The position numbers and the translations under genes were made by a program. A stretch of 64,000 bases of DNA from Neocallimastix lanati (nom. inval.). Lineage: Eukaryota > Neocallimastigomycota > Neocallimastigomycetes > Neocallimastigales > Neocallimastigaceae. The notes beneath the pieces were generated by a model. It made no database searches and had not been told where the DNA came from. It saw only the letters and a list, made by a program, of their open reading frames with translations. Below, piece by piece: positions 35,577 to 46,689 of the stretch (position 1 is its first letter; each line of letters begins with the position of its first letter). The DNA lies in the NCBI GenBank assembly GCA_016946835.1, contig JACVTC010000098.1, positions 155,001-219,000 on the forward strand, in the 5' to 3' direction.

Positions 35577-36008
35577 TCAAAACGAATCTGTATCTGTCAT
35601 TTCAACGGGAGGTGAAAATCCATATCTTATCATTTCGACGTCGACGCTCTTGGCAACGATAGATTCAATGGAATACCATTTCATCATCAATCTAAAAAAT
35701 CAACAAATTAATGGTATTTCGTTTGTTAAAAACTCCGCAATCCCCACAAAATACGGAACAGTTGACGAAGTTGAACTTTGTTTAAAAATATTGTCAACTA
35801 ATTGTCTTTGTTCCTCATCATAAACTTTAATTTTTTTATATATTGAACGCCCACCAAGAAGAGCACTCAATATAAAATAATAAATATTATTATCATAATC
35901 CTTTTCTGAATCTAAAGAAACATCCAAGGATTTTTGTTCAATTATCATTGAAAACTTCAAAAAGAGATCATCTAGAAAAGGTAAAGATTTATTTCTGTAA
36001 TTTTCCAA
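35577..36008 (-). CDS. Small hypothetical gene with an in-frame TGA
   Basis: Not recognised. The minus frame reads YRNKSLPFLDDLFLKFSMII, SEKDYDNNIYYFILSALL and VPYFVGIAEFLTNEIPLIC, then TGA (35700-35702). It then continues in the same frame with FFRLMMKWYSIESIVAKSVD and EMIRYGFSPPVEMTDTDSF to a double stop at 35577. The second part has clear coding composition, so the TGA is a nonsense mutation, a readthrough, or lies in a very short intron (a 42-nt GTTTTT..TTTTAG candidate spans it and keeps frame). The frame is also open upstream of 36008 (HWIFACKVLENY) without an ATG, so the true start is unclear. Likely a gene fragment. Confidence 0.4.
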
Positions 36009-36271
36009 TACTTTACAGGCAAAGATCCAGTGAGAAAAGAAGAAAATCTTAATGATTTAAAAAAAAAAAAATTCTTATAAAGAATGAAGAATCAAAAAGA
36101 AATAATATTTATTATATATATGAGTTGATGACTAATATTCGAACAAAATTTTAAAATATTTATTTTATTTTAATTTTTTTTTTTTTTTTTTTTTTTTTAT
36201 AGCCGCAATTATAGCGAACATTAATCTTTATTTATTTATATTATATTAAAAAAAATACAAAATGGCCTTTA

Positions 36272-36304
<33 letters not shown>

Positions 36305-36966
36305 ATATGAATATTAATTCATAGCAGTATATAATATATATATCTATAATGTAAAAAAAATAAAAATTAAAAATAAAAATAATTTTTTTTTTTACAAAAT
36401 AAATTTTTATTTTATCAATTCTTTCTAGTTTTTGAATAAAATTTATTTAGGATATATATAAAAATCTTCCAAATTTAAAAACCTATTCGGCTATTAATTA
36501 ATGAAAATTTTTATATATAATTTTTTTTTTTTTTTTTTTTTTCAAGTGTTTTATTATTATATTAAGAATTCTATTATTTTCTATTATTAAAATATTTAGT
36601 AATAGTAAATAATACAGTCGAGTTATAAAATATAATATTTTATGTTAAAAAAAAAAAAATATAATAATAATAATAATTATTATTATTATTATTATGTCAA
36701 AATTTTTATTAAATATAAAAATATTTATTATTGCAGTAGTATTTAAAAATGAAAAGCTTAAAACAATCTAATTACTTTGAAAATATATGATTTGTTTTTT
36801 TTTTTTTTTTCATTTTTTTAATATTCATAAATTTTTTTTTTAATATTCATAAATTTTTTTTTTTTTTTTTTTTAATATCATAAATTTTTTTTATAATATA
36901 ATAAAAAGAAAAAATCTTTTACTTTTTTTTTTTTATTTATTCTATTAAATCATGTTTTTTATCATA
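36009..36966. other. AT-rich sequence; right part belongs to a segmental duplication
   Basis: From about 36540 the sequence matches 31030-31422, the 3' flank of copy B. No gene. Confidence 0.6.
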
Positions 36967-38223
36967 TTATATTATAATTTTAAACGAACCATCATAAAAA
37001 CTATTTTTATTTAAATAGAAAGAAAGATTATTAAAAAGAAATTCATTATCATATAATTTATCTTTATATCTTTCAAATAATAAATCTTCCGTTGGTTGTT
37101 GTATTGAGTCAATTAATTCTATTATAGGCATTTTATTGACTGTATTAACTTTTTTATATAAAAGTGATGAGCTTGGATTTATATTTATTAGTCTAATTCT
37201 ATTTAAATGTAATAAAATTTTATCTACATATTTATCAATTTCATCAGTATTAATATGAAACGAACTATTATTATATATTAATTTATCTCTAGATGGTTTA
37301 AACGCACTTTTCGTACCAAATTCTATATTTTGAATGGCTTGTTTGACAATCTTATTGTTTTCAGTAATTTCTTCGGGTACATAATTTTTCAAATTACTTA
37401 TCATATCATTATATTTATTGTTTACTTGATTAATATTATTAGTTATTTCAGTAAATCTATCCATTAATATTTTTATGATTTTAGGATTACAATCATATTT
37501 TTTATAAGCTACTTTTATAATATCATTTAAATCTTTTTGTTCTACTTTTAGATAAATTATATACTTAATTATTTCAAAATACCAGTTGATCCATTTTGCA
37601 ACTTCTTCATATGCTTCATCAACAAATAAATATTCTTGAGGATCACATAATTTACACTTTTCTTTATAACTTTTTATATCATTTTCATAATTTATATTAA
37701 GAGCATCTGCAATGTATTTAATTCTTTTATCATAAATAGGTTCTTGTTCATTAATAATTTTTATCGGTTTATTTTTTTCATCTTTATCTGATTCTATTTT
37801 TGAAGTTGTGGATTCTATTTTTGAAGTTGTGGTTTCTATTTTTGAAGTTGTAGATTCTATTTTTGAAATTACGGATTCTATTTTTGAAATTGTGGTAGAA
37901 TCATTATTACTTTCATTGTTGTTATTATTGATAATAGGATGGTCAGGTGTTTTTGAATTATCACTATCACCCCTTTCCTCTGGTAAAGTTGCTTCATCTT
38001 CCTTTATTTCTTCTTTTTTCGAATTTATAAAATTTGTTAATAATAATTTTAATTCTTTAACATTTTTCCTTATTTCCGTAATTTCATCTAACTTGTCCTC
38101 TATTTTGGGAATATCATCTATTCTGCGCTTTATTACGTAAATTTCTTTCTTTACTTCTTTAAATTTTTCTTCAAACAAATCTTCATATTTAAAATTTGTT
38201 ACCTTTTTACTGTAACCGTACAT
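36967..38223 (-). CDS. Tandem-family copy C, unknown function
   Basis: 418 aa, a shorter sister of the gene at 31.4 kb. Helical N-terminus (FKEVKKEIYVIKRRIDDIPK, RKNVKELKLLLTNFINSKK), the acidic segment LPEERGDSDNSKTPDHPI, only about five SKIES/SKIET units against roughly eight blocks in copy B, then the shared C-terminal domain (about 165-418). The last 250 residues are nearly identical to copy B, as are both flanks, so the duplication is fairly recent and the SKIES array has since changed length. Function unknown. Confidence 0.7.
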   Translation of the reverse strand: MYGYSKKVTNFKYEDLFEEKFKEVKKEIYVIKRRIDDIPKIEDKLDEITEIRKNVKELKLLLTNFINSKKEEIKEDEATLPEERGDSDNSKTPDHPIINNNNNESNNDSTTISKIESVISKIESTTSKIETTTSKIESTTSKIESDKDEKNKPIKIINEQEPIYDKRIKYIADALNINYENDIKSYKEKCKLCDPQEYLFVDEAYEEVAKWINWYFEIIKYIIYLKVEQKDLNDIIKVAYKKYDCNPKIIKILMDRFTEITNNINQVNNKYNDMISNLKNYVPEEITENNKIVKQAIQNIEFGTKSAFKPSRDKLIYNNSSFHINTDEIDKYVDKILLHLNRIRLININPSSSLLYKKVNTVNKMPIIELIDSIQQPTEDLLFERYKDKLYDNEFLFNNLSFYLNKNSFYDGSFKIII

Positions 38224-38455
38224 TAATAATACTTTATATTTAATCGAAATATTATTCTATTATTTTTATAGATATAGAATTATAAAAATTTCATAAATTT
38301 TTATAAAAAGTAAACAAATACAAATTGTATACAAATTATTAAATGTATACGTTAAGCAAATTAAAATTATATTTCTATAATATATTATATTAAAATATAT
38401 TATATTTCTAAAAGTATATTATATTATTATTAAAACTTTATATACTGTGTTAGGA
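38224..38455. repeat. Duplicated 5' flank (matches 33148-33370)
   Basis: Shared segments such as TTTATAAAAAGTAAACAAAT and AAATTAAAATTATATTTCTA show that the segmental duplication covers the upstream region of copies B and C, probably including their promoters. Confidence 0.75.
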
Positions 38456-38479
38456 TTATTATATAAAAAAAAAAAAAAA

Positions 38480-38975
38480 AAAAATATGAATCATTCAAAT
38501 ATTAATTTAAATCATACTCAATTGTATTATATTTATTGAGAATTTGTTTTATTTTACAAGATAATATAATAAATCTCTAACCCTACATTATTAATATTTG
38601 TATTATTTTAGGATTATAATTATATTCACTTTTTGCTCTACTTTATAATTATATTATATATATATTTAATTATTTCATAACATTGATTTAAACATTATGA
38701 AGTTTTTTTTTTATATGTTTCATCTGATTTTTTTTAAAAAAAAAAAAAAAAAAAAACTTTTGATTAACTATTAGTATTGTTTTCATCATCATTATTATTA
38801 TTATTAGTAGTATTAGTATTAGTATTAGTATTAGTATAAGTATTAGTATCACTGTTGTTTATTGGTTTGACAGTACTTTTTGAATTACCATCATTTTGCT
38901 TCATTTTCCTTTATTGATTTTTTTGAATTTATAAAAAAATATTAATTTTTATTTCTTTACATTACTATTCATTTT
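38480..38975 (-). pseudogene. Relic of a further tandem-family copy
   Basis: The minus strand contains FINSKKSIKENEAK, then GNSKSTVKPINNS and an AAT-rich stretch, like the FINSKNEIKKDEAALQEQNG segment of the pseudogene at 41.7 kb. Further on are pieces resembling the coding DNA for INNINQVNNK-type sequence. Frames are destroyed. Confidence 0.45.
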
Positions 38976-39212
38976 CGAAATTGTGTTTATGATTCTCTTT
39001 ATTATTAAAGTTTTATATATATATAAATCTTCCAAATTTAAAAACTTATAAAAATTTTCATTAATTAAAAAAATAGCCAATAAGTTTTATTTATTTTTTT
39101 GTACCACTACTGTGAAATGACATTAATATATAATTTTAATAATAAAAAAAAAAATAATAAAATAATAATAATAATAGTAAAATCATTAAACTATATTTAC
39201 ACAAATAAAATA

Positions 39213-39244
<32 letters not shown>

Positions 39245-39570
39245 CTTTACAATATAAAAATATAAACTATAATAATTATAATTATTATGTATAGTTTTAA
39301 TAGAATTGTATAAAAATGATATAAATAAATAAATAAACAAATTAATAAATTAATAAATAAATAAATAAATAAATTTACTTTAATTATATAAAAAATATTT
39401 TTTAAATAAAAATTATAATTTTTTAATTTTAATCACTTAGAAAAGAATGCTCCAATAAAATTAGTAAATATTTCAATAAACCAATCATTATATTTTAAAA
39501 ATAAACTATGAATTTTAAAGATTTAAAATTTTACTGTATTTAAATATAAAATTTTCATCAATTTAAAATT
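38976..39570. other. AT-rich sequence upstream of U6
   Basis: Homopolymers and (AAAT)n near 39325-39372. A TATA-like stretch (ATTTAAATATAAAATT, about 39538-39553) lies about 30 bp before the U6 start, the usual position for a pol III TATA box of a U6 gene. Confidence 0.5.
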
Positions 39571-39697
39571 GTCTAATTCTTCGGAATTATGACATCTATT
39601 AAAATTGGAAACGATACAGAGAAGATTAGCATGGCTCCCTGTGCAAGGATGACACGCATATCTTGAGTGGATTCCTCTTCGGAGGAAAGATTTTTTT
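39571..39697 (+). ncRNA. U6 spliceosomal snRNA gene
   Basis: The 5' stem-loop GTCTAATTC-TTCG-GAATTATGAC starts the RNA. The core contains the invariant ACGATACAGAGAAGATTAGC (the ACAGAGA box pairs with the 5' splice site; the following region pairs with U2), then ATGGCTCCCTGTGCAAGGAT and GACACGC, the internal stem-loop region. It ends with an extra hairpin, TTCCTC-TTCG-GAGGAA, directly followed by a T7 run, a pol III terminator. TATA-like sequence lies about 30 bp upstream. U6 works in the spliceosome catalytic core; its presence fits an intron-containing genome. All catalytic motifs are intact, so it may be functional. I see no intron in it. Confidence 0.92.
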
Positions 39698-39802
39698 GAA
39701 TAATTCTATTTTAATTTTTTATATATATATATTTTTTTTTTGTTTTTATTAATCCATAGATAAATTTTACTACCAAAATGAAAATTGAGTATATGAAAAA
39801 AA

Positions 39803-39836
<34 letters not shown>

Positions 39837-39893
39837 TGTTTATTGAATGAATATTGAATTTATCATGATTTTAACAAAATTAATAAAACCATG

Positions 39894-39924
<31 letters not shown>

Positions 39925-40728
39925 CATAAGTCCGTTTTTTAGTAATAGAATGAAAATAACTGAAAAAGATTCTTTTTTTTTTATAGAATAAAAATTATTT
40001 TTTGGTAATTACAATTTAAATTTATTCACATATTATTATATTTAAGCACATTAAAATATTTTTATTTTTTTTTAATAAAAACAAAAAAACATATATTATA
40101 TATAAAAATTTATATTAAAAAAAAAAATAAATTAATTTAACAAAAGTAAAATAAAATAATATATATATATATTCACATAACATATAAGAATAAATGAAAA
40201 AGAAAAAAATAATAATAACGAAGCACATTCATATATGTATATAATATATAGATTTTTTATATTATAAATTAGAAAGTCTTTTTTATACTATATTAAAAAA
40301 GTTATCTTAAAGATTCTTATAATAATAAATTTTATTGAATTATATTATATTATATTATATTATATTATGAGTATGTTTGAATATGTTAGAGTATGTTATG
40401 CTTTATATAATATTTCAAAACAAAGAAAATGTTCATTATGATTATAATAAATTGTACTTTTTTTTTTTTTTTTTAAAAAAAAAAAATAAAGAAATAAATT
40501 AAAAAAAAGAATCTTGATAATTAGCAATAATAAATAAAAAAATAATAATAAAGTATCATATAAAATATTCAATAATTAATTTTTTTTTGGTTTTATTTTG
40601 AACTTTTTTCTTTTTTTTTTTTTTTTTTTAATTATTGATAAATTATTAATAATAATTATGATACTAAAAAAATTTTAAATCATTAAATTTATTATACTAA
40701 TATTTTTTTTTTTTTTTTAAAAAAAAAA
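39698..40728. other. AT-rich sequence, no gene seen
   Basis: Several poly(A)/poly(T) tracts (A runs near 39798 and 39900). No B-box-like motif noticed downstream of U6. Confidence 0.5.
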
Positions 40729-41831
40729 TTATATAATAATTTTATAAGAATCATCATAAAAACTATTTTTGTTTGAATGAAAAGAAAGATTATTAAAAAG
40801 AAATTCATTATCATTTATTTGATCTTTATATCTTTCAAGTAATATATTCTCTGTTGGTTGTTGTAATGAGTCAATTAATTCCATTGCAGTAATGTTATTG
40901 ACTGTATTACCTTTTTTATACAATAGTGATGAACTTGGTCAAATATTTATTAATCTAATTCTTTTTATATGTAAAAAGATTCTATCTACCTAACTTTCAA
41001 TTTGAAGACAATTTATTCGGTATTGAGGTACCATTTCATTAATTATTCTTTTACATTCATTTATCGTATAACTATTTGAAAAATCTGAATCATTTAAATA
41101 ATTTTTTTTTTAAATTATTTTGAATTTGTTGATATTTTTTGAAAACTTGATTTATTTTATTAGATAATATAATAGATCTGTCCATTAATATTTTTAATTA
41201 TTTTAGGATTATAATTATACTTATCGTAGGCCATTTTTATAACATTATTTAGATCTTTTTGTTCTACTTGTAAATACATAATATATTTATATATAAAAAA
41301 ATACTGATTTAACCAATTTGCAGTTTTTTCAATTACCTCATCAAAATCAGAACGTTTTCCAACATAATCTTTTATTCTCACTTTTATTTTATTGGTAACA
41401 TCTCCAAAATTAAAATTAAGAGCATCTGCAATATATTTTATTCGCTTATCAAAAATGAATTCTTGTTCATCAATAATATCTATTGATTTAATTTTCTCTT
41501 CTGTTTCAGATTCTTTATTGGTAGTCGTTTCAAAATCATTAGTACTTACATTATTATTATTATTATTATTATTGTTGTTGTTGTTGTTGTTGTTATCATT
41601 ATTATTTATTAATCTGTTAACAGTTATTAAATTTTCACCATTTTGCTCTTGAAGAGCAGCTTCATCTTTTTTTATTTCATTTTTTGAATTTATAAAATCT
41701 ACCAATATTTTTTTTTATTTCGTCAATATTACTTTTTATTTCTAAAATTTCATTCTTTAATTCCTGAAATTCAATATTTTTATTTTCAATGGATAAAAGG
41801 ATGAGTTTAAATTCCCAAAACTAAAACTCAT
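40729..41831 (-). pseudogene. Tandem-family copy D, decayed
   Basis: Starts with MSFSFGNLNSS (ATG at 41831), keeping the FG-like start seen in copy A. Then, after a frame change, come a coiled-coil segment (FQELKNEILEIKSNIDEIKK), VDFINSKNEIKKDEAALQEQ with a poly-Asn run, the shared domain start FDKRIKYIADALNFN and EQKDLNNVIKMAYDKYNYNP. Frames break near 41160. The last part returns as RIRLINI, stop, PSSSLLYKKGNTVNN and ends NSFYDDSYKIII. The closest relative is copy A. The frame changes and internal stop make it non-functional. Confidence 0.75.
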
Positions 41832-42224
41832 GATGAAATTGTTATAAATAATAATAGAATTCTTTATATTTGTTAATAAGTATATATATAAAAATTAATA
41901 AATTGTCTATTTCAATAATTATTAATTAATTTAAAATAAAAATTAAGTGAAAATTAATTTCATTCACCTCTCTCTACTCGTATTTTTTAAAATTATATAT
42001 ATGATTAAATTATATAGAAAGAACAGTAGTAGAAAAAAAAAAAGGTTTTTAAAAAATTTTTCAACAATTAATTATATTTTTAAATTAATCTTTTTTTTTT
42101 TTTTTTAATTTATTTTTAAATTAAAAAAAAAAAAAAAAAAAAAAATTAAAATTAAAATTTTTAAATTTAAAAATAATTAAATATTATAGTTTCAAAATAC
42201 AAAATAAATTAATAATAATAATTA

Positions 42225-42264
<40 letters not shown>

Positions 42265-42560
42265 TTTTACATTTAAGTATTTTTTATTCATATAAATAAA
42301 TTTAAAAAAATTAGATAAATTACTAATATTAAAATTTTGAATTTGAATTTGAATTTATTTCAAAAGAAGAAAAGATTACAATTTTAAAATATTTTTTATT
42401 GTATTGTTTTATAAAAATCTTTTCTTTTAATCGTTTTAATAATTATAATATTAAAATTCTAATATTATAATTGTGAAAAAAGTTTCTAGTTTTAATTTAA
42501 TAAATAATCTTATTTAATTTTTGTTCCATTAAAAAAAGGTTTATTTATTAGTATTTTATA

Positions 42561-42594
<34 letters not shown>

Positions 42595-43355
42595 CCCTTA
42601 GAGTATTATTTTATTAAAATAAAAAGAAATTTTATTATTTTAAACGTTTAAAAAGGTTAATAAAATAATATATATATATATATTTTATAGATAATAATAA
42701 AGAAATTAAAAATAATAATAATTATAATAATAATAAAGAATAGAATATTGTTTATTTATTGTATATATTTAAATAATATAATGAAATATAATTTTTTAAA
42801 AGTATTAAAAAGTTAAATTCAATATGATTTAATAATAATATGAACTACAAAAAGAACGGTTAATAAAAAATTAATAATTTTTATATGTAATAAATAAATT
42901 ATATCATTATTATGAATTATTTTAGTTTTTTTATTTTTTTTTTTTAAAAAAATATATAATTAATATAAAAAATGTGAATAGTTCATAGTAATAATAATAG
43001 TAATAATACATTATCTTAGTTCATAAGTTTATATATATTATAAATTATTTGTTAAATAAAATAGAAATAATTTTCGATCAAAGAACATAAAAATAAAATA
43101 ATAATCATAATAATAAATAATAAAAAAAAAGAATAAAGAATAAAGAATAATAATAATCGTAAAGAATAATAATAATATTAAAGAATAATAAAGAATAACA
43201 AATAATAATAATAAATAATCATAAATAGTATAATAGTATAATAATAATTATAATAACAAATATAAAAAGAATAATAGTAATTATGAATATAATAATAATA
43301 ATAAAAAAAAAAAAAAAAAAAAAAAAAAGAGTAGGTTTAAATATATATATATGTA
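41832..43355. other. AT-rich sequence, no gene seen
   Basis: Homopolymers, AT dinucleotides, AAT/AAG-rich stretches (43080-43320) and an A tract at about 43304-43328. No coding frame. Confidence 0.5.
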
Positions 43356-43412
43356 ACGAAAATAAATTATTGTAGTACTTTAACCTTTGAAATAGTATTT
43401 TTATTAAATAAT
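43356..43412 (+). ncRNA. Relic of a hairpin-D 3' half
   Basis: ATTATTGTAGTACTTTAACC followed by TTTGAAATAGTATTTTTATTA aligns with hairpin D of locus 1 (GTCGTAGCGCTTGAACC, then TTTGAAATATTACTATTTTATTA). The 5' half is not recognisable. Confidence 0.35.
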
Positions 43413-43721
43413 AATTTTTTAAAAAAAAATGATTTGCTTAATGTGAATGATATGAATGACATACAATCTTATTATTAATAAATATAATATAAATAAGGAT
43501 TTAAAATTAGTAATGCAAAAATTATATAAAGTTTATTAAATCATTTCTATTACTATGAAATAGTACTCTCTGTAATAGAAAATTTTAAAGAATTTGTTTA
43601 TATATAATCAAAAAAAAAAATGCATATGTATTTAACTTTTTCTTAATAAAGAAGGTTCAAATTAAAATTTAATCAAAATTTAAAAATGATGGTTTCAATT
43701 AAATTATATTATATTATACTT

Positions 43722-44478
43722 GGGAATGAATGTTGCATTTCACAAGTTACATTTAGGAAAATGTGGCTTTTAAAAATTTTAATAAATAAATTAATAAATA
43801 AATAATTATAATAAATTAAGTCAAATTAGGGTTAAAGATTTTTTTATTTTTATTATTCTTTTTAGTAAAAAAAAAAAAAAAAAAAAAAACTCTTGAGATT
43901 AACCAAAAGTATTTAAAAAGAGAATATCATTAAAAAAATAAATATTTAAATAAAAGTTTTAGAAAAAAAATATTTTTTTTTATTTAACCTTCATGTTTAT
44001 TAAAATTTTATAGTATTTGTAAAATTAATGATTCTGATATAAAAGTTATAATATTTTTTATTTATTTATTTTTATTATACATTAAAAGAAAATTTTTAGT
44101 TTAGTATTAAAATTAATAATAAAAATATAAAAATAAAAATATCTGATAGAAAATTTGTTTTAAAGTATTCATAAAATTTACAATGTTGATATAAAATAAT
44201 TATTTAGAAATATTCAATGATAAAGATGATTTTTAATATATATATTTTTTTTAAATTAAATTTTTAAATAGTATTAAATTTTTAAATAATTGTGGATTTT
44301 AATTAATAATAGTTTTAATTATTAATGATAATTATGACAGAATTCAAATGTTTTTTTTTCCATTCGATCATTACCATATAATTCAACAATATAATTTCTA
44401 GGTCTTTCATTATTAATTAATTTGAGTTCCATAGTTTCGTATCTTTCAATTAAAATATTGATTTCATTAGTTTTTCCT

Positions 44479-44515
<37 letters not shown>

Positions 44516-45512
44516 CCAAATTCCTGTCACTTTTCATTTTGTAGTCATTAAAAGATAATGATTCTTCTTGTTTTAATATATATATTAATTTATAAAAATA
44601 AGGGTTTTTTTTAATATTCTAAGCATTTCAAAAATTGGTCATTACTATTTGTTTTACACCTAATTTTACTATAAATATCAAAAGGCAAGTTCAAAATCAC
44701 TTTATAATATATATATTATTTCATTATACTTCATTATAACATACTTCATTTTTTTTAAACTCTAATGCTCTTTTATAGTGCCAAATACAGCATTTAATAT
44801 TCATATTAGGAAATACTTTTTCTACTGTATTAGTTATTCCTTTTTCGAAATTATAATGAAAATTTTTTATAGTAATTACAGTATTATTGATATATTTATT
44901 GGTATTTTTTTTTTTTTATTTCTCCAAATAACATCGTAAGTAGCTTGTTCTTTATTTTTTAATAATGAAAATGAAATAGTACTAAAATATTAAAATATTT
45001 TATATAAGTTCTAAAATGAATACTTTATAACTAAATTTAGCGATACCATCTGCAAATATACCTTCATTATTTTTCATAAATAATTTGGTTGGAATGGGGA
45101 TTGGAAGATTATTAAATTTTGGTTTTTTGAATATCATAAAATTCTCATTTCTAACTAATTTATAATATTTTGATTCATTAGAAATTTCGATGATATATAA
45201 AACCTATTTTTTGTGAAACTTCATTAAATATAAGTTTAGGTTTTATACCCAAAGGAATTGAACTTTTTCTAATTTCACCTTTAGTTATTTTTTTAATTAT
45301 ATTATTTATTATTTATTTTTAATATTGAAATTTAATTATTTATTATTAAGTAATTAATATTAATTATTAAATCTTTTGTTATTTGATAATTTATTTTTTA
45401 TTATAATTTTTTTATTTATTCATTATTATATAGGAAAATATCAAAAAATTTAGGCGTTATTTTATACAAACGTCACATTACGAAATACAACTTTCTGAAA
45501 TGCACCACATCC
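43722..45512 (-). mobile_element. Decayed Mutator-like (MULE) element with terminal inverted repeats
   Basis: The left end (about 43722-43780: TTGCATTTCACAAGTT, GGAAAATGTGGC) and the reverse complement of the right end (about 45445-45512: GTGCATTTCAGAAAGTTG, then TAATGTGACG) are diverged inverted copies over about 50 bp. They enclose a broken MULE transposase on the minus strand. I could not find a convincing 9-11 bp target-site duplication. A third similar segment in direct orientation near 45598-45640 (TTTCGCAAAATGTAGCTT) may belong to another copy. Confidence 0.5.
44322..45290 (-). pseudogene. MULE-type transposase pseudogene
   Basis: From 45290 leftwards the minus strand reads IRKSSIPLGIKPKLIFNEVS, FMIFKKPKFNNLPIPIPTKL, GIFADGIAKFSYKVFILEL, FSLLKNKEQATYDVIW, then NFHYNFEKGITNTVEKVFPN, NIKCCIWHYKRALE, LPFDIYSKIRCKTNSNDQF and ILIERYETMELKLINNERPR. 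This order (FADG, the KEQATYD helix, FEKGI..VFPN, CxWHYKRAL) is that of MULE transposases (DDE/RNase H-like fold; C-W-H follows the second Asp region). Frame changes, stops and a poly-A expansion (poly-Lys near 44490) inactivate it. The N-terminal DNA-binding part is missing. Confidence 0.65.
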
Positions 45513-45891
45513 AATAAATAAATAAATAAAAAAATTAGTAAAAGTCAAAAATTTATGGTTTATAATTATATCAAGTTAATATTATGATAAAAAGAGGATT
45601 TCGCAAAATGTAGCTTAAAACTTATTTAAAAAATAAACATATAAATAAATAAATACATATATTTCGCATATTCTAATAATAAACAAACAAATAAATAATC
45701 AAATAAAGAATAAATAAATAATAAAAATTAAAAACTACTAATAATAATTTATTATAATAATTACTAATAACTAAAAGATAAATAAGACGGTATAATAATA
45801 GCAATAAAATATTAAGAATAATAATTTAAGAATAAATATATAATAATAATATTAAAATAATAGCAATGATAGTAATAATATAAATAATTAT
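45513..45891. other. AT-rich sequence between two element relics
   Basis: Contains the extra MULE-end-like segment near 45598-45640. No gene. Confidence 0.4.
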
Positions 45892-46146
45892 TGTTAGAAT
45901 ATGTGAATATAGTTAAATTACTAATAATTAATAATACATTACTAATGTAATAGTTCTTAGAATATTCATGTATTAAGTTATTACTAATATTGTTAAGCCA
46001 CATTTAAGATATATAAATACATGTAATTTGTTCCCATTTTACATAAGCCTTAATCCATATAAAAAATCAATATAGAAACATGTAACTCTTCATAATTAAT
46101 AAAGTTAACTTAATAAGATATAAATCTTATTTTCTACTAATCAACA
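45892..46146 (+). repeat. Probable LTR (255 bp) of a decayed element
   Basis: Starts TGTTAGAATATGTGAAT and ends CTAATCAACA, giving TGTT..AACA inverted ends. It contains a TATA-like GATATATAAATACATG (about 46007). A gag-like relic follows on the plus strand, as expected for a 5' LTR. No second copy was found in the window. Confidence 0.45.
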
Positions 46147-46186
46147 CTCATTGACTCTCACTGACCTTAAGAGGATTCTCTGAAAG

Positions 46187-46600
46187 ATGAATCCTGTGCC
46201 AGGCAATACTATTATATCAAAAGGAGAAAATTATTGAAATTCTAACCCTTATAAATCAAGATTTAATTTTATGCTATATCTTATGAAACTATTTTAAGAT
46301 CTAAAATTGAAATTCAAAATTTTGGAAATTTGAAGTGCCGCTGAAAACCATATAGAATATTTCTTCGCAAGGAGTTTAATTAATTTTGAAGGATTACACT
46401 ACATAAAGCTAATGAAAATAAAAAGGCAATTGAATATTTTAGAAAAGTAAATATTCTCATTAACAATATGGATAATGATATGGATAGTATTAACAACTGG
46501 TTATAGTTAAAGTCAAGAATTTTTTTTTTTTGGAGATCTATTTTTGAAATTTCGAAATTGAAATTTTAAATTAAATTAAATAAGAATAATTGAAATAATT
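46187..46600 (+). pseudogene. Gag-like relic downstream of the 255-bp LTR
   Basis: The ATG at 46187 opens MNPVPGNTIISKGENY. After stops come NSNPYKSRFNFMLYLMKLF, DLKLKFKILEI, SAAENHIEYFFARSLINFEG and, in another frame, NENKKAIEYFRKVNILINNM. Coding character is clear but I do not recognise the family; gag is inferred only from its position after the LTR. Confidence 0.35.
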
Positions 46601-46689
46601 CCAAATCTAAAGACGAAGAAAATAAAGAGAGAAAATAAAGAAGAAGAAAATAAAGAAGAAGAAAATAATAGTTCATCGAAAAATAATAA

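Noticed and set aside
45812-46003. 63-aa minus-strand frame
   Set aside because: AT-rich chance frame overlapping the LTR start; Tyr/Asn/Ile only.
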